Below, piece after piece: positions 45,157-53,605 of a stretch of DNA of 64,000 nt. Origin of the DNA: Bacteroidaceae bacterium. Its GTDB lineage: Bacteria; Bacteroidota; Bacteroidia; Bacteroidales; Bacteroidaceae. The notes beneath the pieces were generated by a model. That model ran no database searches. It was not told where the DNA came from and saw only the letters and a list, made by a program, of their open reading frames with translations. The stretch's first letter is position 1; each line of letters begins with the position of its first letter. Where the stretch lies: NCBI GenBank assembly GCA_902362375.1, contig CABIVS010000002.1, positions 456,757 through 520,756 of the forward strand, written 5' to 3'. Both the position numbers and the translations under genes were made by a program.

Positions 45157-46578
45157 TTATTTTGTTTTTTCTGCATTACGTACATTCACTTCGAGAGCAT
45201 CCAGTTCTTCGGACATTTGCAATATCCGCTTTTCAAGGTCGAGAATGGCAGGAGCCATTTTGGCTTTTCCCTGTTGGTTGGCACCGGCATATTGTTGTCG
45301 AAGGCTGTTCAGCTTTTCTTCTTGTTGATAATAGTCTTTTTCCATCTGCTGATAGCGTTGGAAAAGTGTCTTGGCTTTTGCGGATTTAAAGTCGCTCATC
45401 AGATAGTAAGTCGTATGGTCGTCAATGACAAACTCAAAATCCATGGCACGGCGTTCTTTGGGCTTATGACTGATAGCAGCTTCCAATCGTTGCAGTGCTT
45501 CGGTAACCGCTTGTTTATCCTTCCAGGTTTCTTTCAGCGAATGAATCTGCGCCAGACGAATGATCTGTTGCTGCTCCATTGCTTCATAATTATAAGTCTG
45601 TTTGGAAGTGTTAGGAATGAATACATAAATACATACCTTTCCTTCCGGTTGGAAACGGTCGGAAGCAAACCATCCGAGGTTGTTGTATTCATCAATGACA
45701 TACATATAATCGTTGTACGGCGAGTTGAACGGCATACCCACATTTTCCGGAACAAGATAAGTGTCGGTATTTGTGTTGTAGCGAGTGACAAAAATATCAT
45801 AGCCACCCAGTCCCTCGCCATCGCTGGCGTAATAAACGGTGACTCCGTCCGATAGGACAAACGGATAATTCGCATTGCCGGAAGCATTGATACTACCCGG
45901 TAACGGGCGTCCGTCACTCCATTCATTCAACAATTTATTCTTTGAGAAGATGTCAAGATTACCTTTCTCACCCTTTTCGCTATAATAAATTTTATTTCCG
46001 ATTTCTGTTTCATAAACAGTTCCCGGATGATCTCCTTCTGTCTTGAAGAACTCATTGAAAGTAAACAGCTTGCCCGATTCTTCGCTAATCTTGTAAGCGT
46101 TCAGGAAAGTCGCCTTGTCCACAACGAAGCTGTCGATGATGCACACATCTTCAACTCCCTTCAACATACGGAGGTCGGATTTACTTTTCTCCAGAAGCTT
46201 TTCCGCTTCTTCCGTCGATTTTTTACGTTTACTTAAATCTGCGATATATTCCTCAAAGCAGTTCACAGCGTCTTCAAAGCGGTACGTCTCATTATATGCT
46301 TGTCCCAAATAGAGTTGTCCACCGGTGATACGTTTCTTTACTGCTATTTCAAGAGGTTTCACTGCCTCTTCCGCCTCTCCGGTTTTCAGGCAACATACGC
46401 CATACCAATAATTATAATTCCCGTTCGACGGTTGTGATTTAGCATACTTCTTAAAAACTGGTTTGGCTTGTTCGTACTCACCTTTGGTAAATAAGGTGCG
46501 TGCCTGTTCCAACGTTTGTGCAGAGACTTCGCAAAGGAAGAGGCTGCAAATTAAAAATAGAATATATTTTCCTTTCAT
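45157..46578 (-). CDS. Secreted TPR / WD40-like (PD40) repeat protein
   Basis: The 473-residue exported protein has a signal peptide ending 'CEVSAQ'. TPR units fill about 20-130 ('ALFTKGEYEQAKPVFKKYA'-like, 'YWYGVCCLKTGEAEEAVKPL'). A beta-propeller-like part follows at about 170-330 ('KIYYSEKGEKGNLDIF', 'VYYASDGEGLGGYDIFVT', 'LGWFASDR'), resembling the PD40 repeats of periplasmic peptidoglycan-associated proteins. A coiled coil ends the chain (about 385-470). It may scaffold an envelope complex. First gene of the nfeD-floA operon. Confidence 0.8.
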   Translation of the reverse strand: MKGKYILFLICSLFLCEVSAQTLEQARTLFTKGEYEQAKPVFKKYAKSQPSNGNYNYWYGVCCLKTGEAEEAVKPLEIAVKKRITGGQLYLGQAYNETYRFEDAVNCFEEYIADLSKRKKSTEEAEKLLEKSKSDLRMLKGVEDVCIIDSFVVDKATFLNAYKISEESGKLFTFNEFFKTEGDHPGTVYETEIGNKIYYSEKGEKGNLDIFSKNKLLNEWSDGRPLPGSINASGNANYPFVLSDGVTVYYASDGEGLGGYDIFVTRYNTNTDTYLVPENVGMPFNSPYNDYMYVIDEYNNLGWFASDRFQPEGKVCIYVFIPNTSKQTYNYEAMEQQQIIRLAQIHSLKETWKDKQAVTEALQRLEAAISHKPKERRAMDFEFVIDDHTTYYLMSDFKSAKAKTLFQRYQQMEKDYYQQEEKLNSLRQQYAGANQQGKAKMAPAILDLEKRILQMSEELDALEVNVRNAEKTK

Positions 46579-46735
46579 CGTTTTGAGCGTTTATGAGTGA
46601 CGGGTAGATTGAAAACATTGCTGCTTTCGGGCACCGGTCTATTTATCAATTGTTCAAAAGTACAAATTTATTAGAAATAAACCCTTTTTCAGTGATTCTA
46701 TTATGTTAATTCTTCTTTAAATCATTCTTTTCGCT

Positions 46736-46743
46736 TACTTTTG
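46736..46743 (+). promoter_or_regulatory. -7 box of the ttcA-like gene
   Basis: TACTTTTG 18 bp before the ATG at 46762, in the divergent gap with the TPR gene. Confidence 0.6.
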
Positions 46744-46761
46744 CAGCCGATTTTCAAAGAT

Positions 46762-47508
46762 ATGACACAATTTACGGAAGAAGAGAAAACCATTCGCCGC
46801 ATTGAACGGCGGTTTAGCAAAGGAGTGGTGCAATATGGATTGATAGAAGAAGGAGACAAAATCCTTATCGGACTGTCGGGAGGAAAAGATTCGTTGGCGC
46901 TTGTGGAACTGTTGGGGAGACGCGCACGTATCTATAAACCTCGCTTTTCTGTCGTTGCCGTCCATGTAGTGATGAAGAATATTCCTTATCAGAGTGATAC
47001 TGAATATTTGAAAGCGCACTGTGAAGCGTATGGAGTTCCCTTTGTGCAGTATGAGACTGCCTTTGATCCTGCTACCGACACACGTAAATCTCCCTGTTTC
47101 CTCTGTTCATGGAACCGTCGGAAAGCCTTGTTCACAGTTGCCAAGGAACACGGATGCAATAAAATCGCTCTCGGTCACCATATGGATGATATTTTGGAAA
47201 CTTTATTGATGAATATCACTTATCAGGGAGCTTTCAGTACAATGCCGCCCCGGTTGGTGATGAAGAAGTTTGATATGACAATTATTCGTCCGATGTGTCT
47301 GGTTCATGAAGCCGATTTGGTAGAATTGGCGGCTTTGCGTCATTATCAGAAGCAAGTGAAGAATTGTCCTTATGAATCGCAGTCCAGCCGGAGTGATATG
47401 AAAGGAGTTTTACAGCAGTTGGAAGCGATGAACCCGGAAGCTCGTTATAGCCTTTGGGGTAGCATGACTAATGTACAGGAGGAATTATTACCAGATAAAA
47501 TAGATTAA
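46762..47508 (+). CDS. ttcA: TtcA-family tRNA 2-thiolation protein
   Basis: A 248-residue ATP-pyrophosphatase with PP-loop 'LSGGKDSLAL' near residue 42. A paired Cys motif 'CFLCSWNRRKAL' lies near 113, followed by 'GHHMDDILETLLMN'. The C-x-x-C together with the later 'NCPYES' Cys are the expected iron-sulfur ligands of TtcA-type enzymes, which thiolate C32 of tRNA. The ATG at 46762 is selected over a TTG at 46741 that lies inside the promoter. Exact substrate (C32) is inferred from family. Confidence 0.85.
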   Translation: MTQFTEEEKTIRRIERRFSKGVVQYGLIEEGDKILIGLSGGKDSLALVELLGRRARIYKPRFSVVAVHVVMKNIPYQSDTEYLKAHCEAYGVPFVQYETAFDPATDTRKSPCFLCSWNRRKALFTVAKEHGCNKIALGHHMDDILETLLMNITYQGAFSTMPPRLVMKKFDMTIIRPMCLVHEADLVELAALRHYQKQVKNCPYESQSSRSDMKGVLQQLEAMNPEARYSLWGSMTNVQEELLPDKID

Positions 47509-47523
47509 TTTGAATAGATTGTT

Positions 47524-47895
47524 ATGAAAGGATTCTATACCATTTTGTTGCTGATCGTATCTAATGTCTTTATGACATTCGCTTGGTACGGACATTTAAA
47601 GATGAAACAGGAGTACAGTTGGTTTGCGGCTCTTCCGCTGATCGGTGTGATTGCGTTCAGCTGGGCGATCGCCTTTTTTGAATATTCCTGTCAGATACCG
47701 GCCAATCGTATTGGCTTTATAGGTAATGGAGGCCCGTTTTCATTGATGCAACTAAAAGTCATTCAAGAGGTAATAACACTTGTTATTTTTACAGTGTTCA
47801 CTACAATCTTCTTTAAAGGTGAGGCTTTACATTGGAATCATCTGGCTGCATTTGTTTGTCTGATTGCAGCAGTGTATTTCGTGTTTATGAAATAG
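47524..47895 (+). CDS. DMT-superfamily small membrane protein (DUF486)
   Basis: This 123-residue protein has four hydrophobic segments (about 4-24, 33-52, 80-98, 104-121) and the signature 'FEYSCQIPANRIGF' of the DUF486 family. Family members are half-size relatives of drug/metabolite transporters and probably work as dimers. Substrate unknown. It starts 15 bp after the ttcA-like stop, so the two are likely co-transcribed. Confidence 0.85.
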   Translation: MKGFYTILLLIVSNVFMTFAWYGHLKMKQEYSWFAALPLIGVIAFSWAIAFFEYSCQIPANRIGFIGNGGPFSLMQLKVIQEVITLVIFTVFTTIFFKGEALHWNHLAAFVCLIAAVYFVFMK

Positions 47896-47943
47896 ATATT
47901 TGCCAATTGAATAGAGGCTCTGTTTTACTCAAGTAGAACCTCT

Positions 47944-48000
47944 ATTTTATACAAGCAGAGGCTCTATTAATGTCCAATAGAGCCTCTGCTTGTATAAAAT
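47944..48000. terminator. 25-bp perfect hairpin between convergent genes
   Basis: The arms 47944-47968 and 47976-48000 are fully complementary with a 7-nt loop, and A/T ends supply T-runs in both directions, making a bidirectional terminator. A third copy of the arm motif AATAGAGGCTCTG occurs at 47910 and pairs imperfectly with 47934-47946, so alternative folds exist. Confidence 0.85.
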
Positions 48001-48008
48001 ATATATTA

Positions 48009-49022
48009 TTATGGAGTAGCTATGTATTTTTTCATTCCTTCCGTGTAGAAAGTCTTGAACTCTCCATTTTCTCCGCTATAAATAAAGTAGGCGTCAATCG
48101 TTGTATCCGCTTTGCAGAAAGCTTCCGCTTCTTCCAGTCCCATCACCATGAAGGCGGTGGCAAGGGCGTCGGCAGTCATACAGTCTTTGGCGATTACCGT
48201 AGAGGACAAGATGTTGTGTTGTACCGGATAGCCAGTTCTGGGGTCAATCGTATGGGCGTATTTCTTCCCATCCTTGTAATAATAGTTACGATAGTTTCCG
48301 GAAGTAGCCAAGCCTAAATCTGTTATCTCAAGAATTGTCTGTAAGTCTTGGTTTACGGCCAGTGAATCGTCGACGGGCTTATTGATTCCAATGCGCCATA
48401 AGCCTTTGGAAGGATTTTTCCCTTTCACTACCACCTCGCCGCCTATATCTACCATATAGTTTTTTATTCCCTTACGGTCGAGCAGTTGTGCGATTACGTC
48501 TACCGAATACCCTTTGGCGACGGCACTACAACTTAACATAGTGCGAGGATCCTGTTTGATGACTTTGCCGTTATCCATTTTCACTTTTTCATATCCGGTG
48601 ATTTGTAACAGACTGTCTATCATTAATGAATCAGGAAAAGCACCTTTTTTGAAACCGAATCCCCAAGCATTGGCAAGAGGGGCCACTGTAATGTCGAAAG
48701 CACCCTTTGTCTCGCGGGAAATTTCCATCGAGCGGTTGAAACATTTCTGGAAAAAACTATCAGTCACCAGCTCTTCATTGCGGTTGACGCGACTGATAAC
48801 AGAACTGTCATTGAATGGAGATAAAGATTGGTCGAAGCGTTTCAGTTCAGCTTCTATTTCCGGTTTTAAATCACCGTCATGCTGATAAGTAATTTTATAC
48901 ACTGTCCCAAATACCAAACCTTTGACACTATAATAGCCAACTTGTTGATTATGTCTGACTAATATCCAGATAGTTGCCAAAATCAGGAAAGCCAGCCAAA
49001 GGAAACTTTTCTTTGTTTTCAT
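48009..49022 (-). CDS. apbE: FAD:protein FMN transferase ApbE
   Basis: A 337-residue periplasmic enzyme anchored by an N-terminal segment ('FLWLAFLILATIWIL', about 8-22). It attaches FMN covalently to Thr of target proteins such as NqrB/RnfD subunits. Family marks are 'CSAVAKGYSVDVIAQLL', 'YMVDIGGEVVVKG', 'ATSGNYRNYYY' and 'AHTIDPRTGYPV' with the metal-binding Asp. It is the last gene of a long minus-strand operon that begins near 52523. Confidence 0.92.
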   Translation of the reverse strand: MKTKKSFLWLAFLILATIWILVRHNQQVGYYSVKGLVFGTVYKITYQHDGDLKPEIEAELKRFDQSLSPFNDSSVISRVNRNEELVTDSFFQKCFNRSMEISRETKGAFDITVAPLANAWGFGFKKGAFPDSLMIDSLLQITGYEKVKMDNGKVIKQDPRTMLSCSAVAKGYSVDVIAQLLDRKGIKNYMVDIGGEVVVKGKNPSKGLWRIGINKPVDDSLAVNQDLQTILEITDLGLATSGNYRNYYYKDGKKYAHTIDPRTGYPVQHNILSSTVIAKDCMTADALATAFMVMGLEEAEAFCKADTTIDAYFIYSGENGEFKTFYTEGMKKYIATP

Positions 49023-49052
49023 ACGCTCTTCTATTTGATGAGAAAACTCGTT

Positions 49053-49634
49053 TTATTGAAGAAATAAATGTTCAATTAATATCTTTAGTCCGATAATGAC
49101 TAGAATGATACCTCCCCATAACTCCGCTTTCAGTTTCCGGGCGATGCCACAGCCACATTGGATACCAAAGATCAGCCCGATGAGCGACATGGCGAAAGAT
49201 ACAAATCCGATGATAAGGATAGGAGAGATGATTTCTGTATAGTCCTGCACTCCTAAACAGGCAAAGGAGATACCGACTGCCAACGCGTCAATACTTGTCG
49301 CTATCGCCATCGTCAATACCACTTTCGGATTTGCCGGATTGAACAGTTTACAACATTCTTCTTCTTTGAAAGATTCTAAAATCATTCGTCCGCCTAAGAA
49401 GGCAAGGATCGCGAAAGCAATCCAATGGTCTACACTTTCTATAAGATGACTGAATGTCTTTGCACATATCCATCCGATAAATGGCATGATTGCCTGAAAA
49501 AGGCCGAAAGCAAAAGCCATGACTAGCATGGGTTTCCATCGGGTACGTTTCAAAATAATACCGCTTGCAATTGAGACAGCGAAACAATCCATCGCCAGAC
49601 CTATTGCAAGCAGCCAAATCTCTAGTCCTGTCAT
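49053..49634 (-). CDS. mntP: Manganese efflux pump MntP
   Basis: A 193-residue inner-membrane exporter with six predicted segments. The conserved acidic membrane residues appear in 'AIGLAMDCFAVSIASG' and 'AIATSIDALAVGISFA', the MntP duplicated motif. It protects against manganese excess. No yybP-ykoY-type riboswitch is visible upstream, and it is embedded in an operon, so regulation is not evident. Confidence 0.93.
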   Translation of the reverse strand: MTGLEIWLLAIGLAMDCFAVSIASGIILKRTRWKPMLVMAFAFGLFQAIMPFIGWICAKTFSHLIESVDHWIAFAILAFLGGRMILESFKEEECCKLFNPANPKVVLTMAIATSIDALAVGISFACLGVQDYTEIISPILIIGFVSFAMSLIGLIFGIQCGCGIARKLKAELWGGIILVIIGLKILIEHLFLQ

Positions 49635-49640
49635 TGTATT

Positions 49641-50390
49641 CTAAAGAGGCAATTTATAAATAAGGGAATAAGTGATTCCCATGTTACTCGATTTAAATTT
49701 TCCATAACCGGGCACGTACCATGGGTCTCCATATTCTCCGGTAGATGCTTTGGTTTTGTATTTCATACGTACTGACCACCCCATGTTGAAGTTTTTGTAA
49801 ATACGTACTTTGACGCCTAAAACGATTTCCAGCCATTGCACCGATCCTTTCATGCCCAGATGGCTAAATGGCACACTTCCTCCCCAATAACCGTCTTCCA
49901 AACTCGGGTTGCTTATCGCATCTCCCCAGATAGGATCGTCTGCCGGCATCGTGGAAACATCATATTTAAATGAACTGAATGCATAGCGAAGTCCTGCATA
50001 CAAGTAGCTGTTCTTCTCTTTTTTCTTTGCCATGGTGTTGTAATCCACGCCGATTCGGAAGAATGGAGCCATTTTGCTTTTGTAGTGTATGCCTGTTTCG
50101 CTCCAGGTATCTGTTCCTCCCATACCAAACTCAATGGTAGGGATGAATTTGTTCTTGAGGTTAACGGCTACACTGATTTCGGAACTCATAAAGTCACCTC
50201 CCAGCAGCTTGCTTCCAATACCATATAAATCCACACCGACGTACGTACCATTGTAAAGCGGAATGGTATCTATCTCGGCAACCTCTTTTTTCTTCTGGTC
50301 TCTTTTAGGCGTTTGCACCGGACGTTGCTGTTGTGCCAGCAACGGAAGCCCAATGCAAAAGAGTAGAAGCAGACTAATTAGTCGTTTCAT
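49641..50390 (-). CDS. Outer-membrane-associated beta-barrel-like protein (DUF6048-like)
   Basis: About 249 residues from the ATG at 50390, which begins a normal signal peptide ('MKRLISLLLLFCIGLPLLAQQ'-like, cleaved after LAQ). An 18-residue upstream extension is rejected for that reason. The body is rich in alternating aromatic strands ('SYLYAGLRYAFSSFKYD', 'MGITYSLIYKLPL' ending in an aliphatic residue), consistent with a small outer-membrane barrel. Its start overlaps the end of the preceding lipoprotein gene by 17 bp. The two resemble the pair often annotated DUF6048/DUF6452 in Bacteroides (recalled, not searched). Function unknown. Confidence 0.7.
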   Translation of the reverse strand: MKRLISLLLLFCIGLPLLAQQQRPVQTPKRDQKKKEVAEIDTIPLYNGTYVGVDLYGIGSKLLGGDFMSSEISVAVNLKNKFIPTIEFGMGGTDTWSETGIHYKSKMAPFFRIGVDYNTMAKKKEKNSYLYAGLRYAFSSFKYDVSTMPADDPIWGDAISNPSLEDGYWGGSVPFSHLGMKGSVQWLEIVLGVKVRIYKNFNMGWSVRMKYKTKASTGEYGDPWYVPGYGKFKSSNMGITYSLIYKLPL

Positions 50391-50961
50391 CAGGTGTGCG
50401 TTCTGGCCGATAATTATAGAATATCTGCAAGTTCTCGATTTCATTTGTATTGGCTTCTTTATTTTTTATATGAAGAGAATCTATCTGGTCCGGCTGCCCG
50501 TTGCCAGAGGGGGGAGGGTTGCCCGGTCTTCCCGGTTTTCCAAATTTAGCGCTGATTATATTTTGTTTCATCATATAACCACATTCCATGGACTGGAAAT
50601 AAGGGGTATTCTGTTGTACAATGTATAATGTGTCAACATCTTTGCCTTCGTTGCGTTTTGGATTATATCTGAATATGAACACAGTAGTGTCATTTGTGTA
50701 TCGTAGTGGCAGCATCAGGGTATGCACATTCTTTTCATTGTTCAGGATGATAGAGTCAGTGCCCAATGCTGTGATTGTTAATGAATCAAGCGTGTCTTTT
50801 AATGCAACAGTAGGATTATCCGGATCAATGGTATATATTGTGCAGTACATCATCGGACGTCCTGCCAATGAGCAATCGTTCTCATCCGAGCAGGCACTAT
50901 GTAAGCTGACTGCACCGCCAATGATAGTCAATATGAGAAAGATGCGAATTAAATTCTTCAT
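50374..50961 (-). CDS. Hypothetical lipoprotein (DUF6452-like)
   Basis: A 195-residue lipoprotein with signal ending 'LHSAC' at about residue 24. A beta-rich middle ('LDSLTITALGTDSIIL', 'LPLRYTNDTTVFIFRYN') follows, then a Pro/Gly-rich low-complexity stretch near 143-158 and a polar C-terminus. It overlaps the barrel-like gene, so the two probably act together in the outer membrane. I recognise no enzymatic motif. Confidence 0.72.
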   Translation of the reverse strand: MKNLIRIFLILTIIGGAVSLHSACSDENDCSLAGRPMMYCTIYTIDPDNPTVALKDTLDSLTITALGTDSIILNNEKNVHTLMLPLRYTNDTTVFIFRYNPKRNEGKDVDTLYIVQQNTPYFQSMECGYMMKQNIISAKFGKPGRPGNPPPSGNGQPDQIDSLHIKNKEANTNEIENLQIFYNYRPERTPDETTN

Positions 50962-50982
50962 AGTCAGTTTATTGAATGTGAA

Positions 50983-51933
50983 TCAAATTTTCTTTTCTAT
51001 CTGATAGTTATTCCGTTCCGGTGCATTGCGCGAGATGAGTTCGCCAAGGAATCCGGCTAAGAATAATTGTGTACCTATAATCATTGCCGTAAGTGACAAA
51101 TAGAAATAGGGAGAGTCGGTCACCAGTCGGTAAGGGAGACCGTTGGACATGGCGTATAATTTACTGGCGCCTACAATGATGACAGAAATCATACCGATCA
51201 GGAACATCAATGATCCCAGCAGTCCGAAGAAATGCATCGGTTTAACTCCGAATTTGGAAAGGAACCACAAGGAAATCAAATCCAGATATCCGTTTACAAA
51301 GCGGTTTAGTCCGAATTTAGTTGTTCCATATTTGCGTGCCTGATGGTGTACCGCCTTTTCACCGATTTTCTTGAATCCGGCATTCTTTGCCAGATAGGGG
51401 ATGTAACGGTGCATCTCGCCATAGACTTCGATATGTTTTACAACGTCTTTTCGATATGCTTTCAGACCACAGTTGAAGTCGTGCAGGTTTTTGATGCCTG
51501 ATACTTTGCGGGCGGTAGCATTAAACAACTTGGTGGGCAGTGTCTTTGAAATAGGATCATATCTCTTTTGCTTCCAGCCGGATACCAGGTCATAGCCATC
51601 CTTTGTAATCATCCGGTAAAGTTCGGGGATTTCATCCGGGCTATCTTGCAGGTCGGCATCCATCGTTATGACTACATTTCCTTCCGCTTCAGCGAATCCA
51701 CAGTAGAGTGCAGGTGATTTACCGTAGTTACGGCGGAATTTGATACCTTTTACATGTTCCGATTGAGCTTTAAGCTTTTCGATCACTTCCCATGAATGGT
51801 CGGTACTTCCATCGTTTACGAAAATCACTTCGAATGAGAATCCGTTGGCTTGCATTACCCGTTCTATCCAAGCATAGAGTTCGGGTAGTGACTCTTCTTC
51901 ATTGAATAATGGGATTACAACTGATATATCCAT
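50983..51933 (-). CDS. Family 2 glycosyltransferase with two C-terminal membrane helices
   Basis: A 316-residue polyisoprenyl-phosphate sugar transferase of the DPM1/GtrB/ArnC class. GT-A motifs are 'VIPLFNEEESLPEL', 'FVNDGSTDHSWEV' and 'VITMDADLQDSPDEI' (D-x-D region). Two hydrophobic segments follow at about 230-255 and 270-295. It would load a sugar onto undecaprenyl-phosphate for envelope glycan or protein glycosylation. It lies between the DUF4199 gene and two outer-membrane proteins in the same operon. Confidence 0.9.
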   Translation of the reverse strand: MDISVVIPLFNEEESLPELYAWIERVMQANGFSFEVIFVNDGSTDHSWEVIEKLKAQSEHVKGIKFRRNYGKSPALYCGFAEAEGNVVITMDADLQDSPDEIPELYRMITKDGYDLVSGWKQKRYDPISKTLPTKLFNATARKVSGIKNLHDFNCGLKAYRKDVVKHIEVYGEMHRYIPYLAKNAGFKKIGEKAVHHQARKYGTTKFGLNRFVNGYLDLISLWFLSKFGVKPMHFFGLLGSLMFLIGMISVIIVGASKLYAMSNGLPYRLVTDSPYFYLSLTAMIIGTQLFLAGFLGELISRNAPERNNYQIEKKI

Positions 51934-51935
51934 TT

Positions 51936-51970
51936 TTTAATTACTAATTACTTACGAATTACAAATTACG
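51936..51970. repeat. AT-rich tandem ATTAC/GAATTAC repeats before the glycosyltransferase gene
   Basis: Five imperfect units of TAATTAC type occupy the gap before the minus-strand glycosyltransferase start. The same motif family occurs before pepT (62393-62424) and, in another form, before gcvT (63674-63720). Confidence 0.7.
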
Positions 51971-52523
51971 ATTGAGACACTCCGTCATTTTCCGGTTTGG
52001 CCTTTTTCATTACCATCAATGCGGTGGGAATGGCCAGGATGCTTCCCCAAAATACATCCCATGACAATAGTTGCATGGTGATATTGATGGAAGTAAGTGA
52101 ACGGGCGGTATCTATCGTTTCTTTTATAACTTCTTTGTTTTCTATCAGAGCCGGGGTGTTGGTCATCAGTTCGTCCCACAACTGGATGTAAGAGTTGATG
52201 ATAAATCCATGATCGATGAATTGGAAATAGGCGTAGTGGGCCACAGCTACCAGCAGAGAAGCAAACATATACATAAATATGGTAAAGAGCATGGCATGCG
52301 AAAATTGGATACTTCCCCCGCAAATCTTATCCCGGTACATTTTCGCATAGTGATATCCGATGAAAGGTACGGACAATGTCAGGATTACAAATAAAAGCGA
52401 AAGGAAAGGTATGTGGAATCCCAACGGAAATAATATGAACTTCAATATCCAGTAGATTCCCATATACGTGCCAAAATGCATGGCATATTTTTGTAAATAG
52501 CTTCTGTTCTCTGTCATCTTCAT
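51966..52523 (-). CDS. DUF4199 membrane protein
   Basis: A 185-residue inner-membrane protein with four hydrophobic segments (about 17-33, 37-58, 76-98, 150-170) separated by a soluble loop of about 45 residues. The layout is that of DUF4199, common in Bacteroidetes. Function unknown. The start may be the ATG at 52523 or the one two codons later. It heads the operon that runs to apbE. Confidence 0.82.
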   Translation of the reverse strand: MKMTENRSYLQKYAMHFGTYMGIYWILKFILFPLGFHIPFLSLLFVILTLSVPFIGYHYAKMYRDKICGGSIQFSHAMLFTIFMYMFASLLVAVAHYAYFQFIDHGFIINSYIQLWDELMTNTPALIENKEVIKETIDTARSLTSINITMQLLSWDVFWGSILAIPTALMVMKKAKPENDGVSQS

Positions 52524-52688
52524 TTATAAATTGCGCACAAAGGTACAAATAATATCGGTTGGTAGGGGAAATCTGGTTGTTAAAGTTAATAAAGCAGAGG
52601 AAGTTGCTGTCTGAATATTTTTTTGCAATTTTAATTGCCTGAAATGTAGCCTGTTAGTCTTTTATTAGTAAAAAAGTTGTCTGCAGCT

Positions 52689-52719
52689 ATTGCAGAATAC
52701 ATAAAAATGTCTACCTTTG
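52689..52719 (+). promoter_or_regulatory. Promoter of SRP RNA / tRNA-Thr
   Basis: ATTG at 52689-52692 and TACCTTTG at 52712-52719, 19 nt apart. The expected transcription start falls exactly at the 5' end of the SRP RNA helix. Confidence 0.75.
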
Positions 52720-52730
52720 CAACCGCAAAA

Positions 52731-52828
52731 CGGGTAAGTCCTATACGGCCAGCTCCCTTCGAATCCTCCAGGGCTTGATCGCAGCAAAGGTAGTTGGTTG
52801 TAGCGGCGCGATATAGATAGCTTACCCA
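52731..52828 (+). ncRNA. ffs: Signal recognition particle RNA, small bacterial type
   Basis: About 98 nt closed by GGGTAAG/CTTACCC (52732-52738/52821-52827). The apical part carries CAGG and GCAGCAAAGGTAG, which match the bacterial SRP domain IV block (E. coli has GCAGCCAAGGCAG). It binds Ffh for co-translational targeting of membrane proteins. It lies between a matching promoter and tRNA-Thr, so it is probably processed from a common transcript. It is assigned by motif and hairpin form, not by a model search. Confidence 0.75.
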
Positions 52829-52831
52829 CCC

Positions 52832-52905
52832 GCCTCTTTAGCTCAGTTGGCCAGAGCACGTGATTTGTAATCTCGGGGTCGTTGGTTCGAATCCGACAAG
52901 AGGCT
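52832..52905 (+). tRNA. tRNA-Thr (anticodon TGT)
   Basis: Standard cloverleaf: acceptor GCCTCTT/AAGAGGC, D-arm GCTC/GAGC, anticodon loop TTTGTAA with TGT, and T-arm GTTGG-TTCGAAT-CCGAC. The anticodon stem has one U-U mismatch. CCA is not encoded. Confidence 0.93.
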
Positions 52906-52932
52906 CAAAAAAGGATATATAACAAATCCAAG

Positions 52933-52970
52933 AAAAAAGCATTCAGGTATTAGTCTGGATGCTTTTTTTT
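52933..52970 (+). terminator. Terminator after tRNA-Thr
   Basis: Stem AGCATTCAG/CTGGATGCT (52938-52946/52955-52963) with one wobble pair, extended by A-tract/T-tract pairing, then T8. Confidence 0.88.
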
Positions 52971-53073
52971 TATATTTGCATATTATCGAAATACGCAGTT
53001 CCCTAATTGTTGTAATATTCCATTTTTAAGAAAAGCAAAGATTTACAGTTTCTTTTTGATTCATCATTGTTAT

Positions 53074-53553
53074 TCATTCTTGTATATTATGCTCCGGATA
53101 GGATCTGATTAAAAGCATCACATTGGATAAATGGCGTTGCAATATTCCATGAAGTTGCTTGATGATATTTATATTCCCGGAGAGAAAAACGATGAATTGC
53201 AGTTGAGAGGCAATTTCCTGATTCGTTTGTTTGCGTTCTTTACTTTCGATGTTATTTTGCATTAGATAAATGCCTAATGCTTTCTGAATATCGGCTATTC
53301 CCTTATCCCATTCGTGTTCGCCAAGTGTTTGGATGAAAGTACAATATTGCTTGAGCTTTTTGCTTAGCTTTTTTAAACTGTTGTATTCGGTGTCAATGGG
53401 AGGATTAATGTGCGCAGAGCGTATTATGTTTGACATCTGCAAATAATACGTTTTCATTCCATTTTCAGAATTGAATGTAGTCAGGATATACTGTTTCGTA
53501 GCTTCTGAAACCTCTTCCTGTAAGTCTTTTAATTGACTGTTTTCCATAATCAT
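53074..53553 (-). CDS. Hypothetical helical protein
   Basis: A 159-residue soluble protein, predominantly alpha-helical with heptad-like stretches ('SLKKLSKKLKQYCTFIQTL', 'NINIIKQLHGILQRHL'). It has no membrane segment, signal or known motif. It begins with MIMENSQ (start 53553, or two codons later). The structured RNA at 53606-53778 ends 52 bp upstream on the same strand, so this gene could lie under its control if transcription reads through. I do not recognise the family. Confidence 0.6.
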   Translation of the reverse strand: MIMENSQLKDLQEEVSEATKQYILTTFNSENGMKTYYLQMSNIIRSAHINPPIDTEYNSLKKLSKKLKQYCTFIQTLGEHEWDKGIADIQKALGIYLMQNNIESKERKQTNQEIASQLQFIVFLSGNINIIKQLHGILQRHLSNVMLLIRSYPEHNIQE

Positions 53554-53605
53554 TAGAATTTAAAAGATGAATAATTAGATTGATGGGAGAGGAAGAAGTG
53601 CTAAT

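Noticed and set aside
49641..50444. Upstream start for the barrel-like protein at 50444
   Set aside because: It would bury the signal peptide behind 18 residues and overlap the preceding lipoprotein gene further. The ATG at 50390 gives a normal signal sequence.
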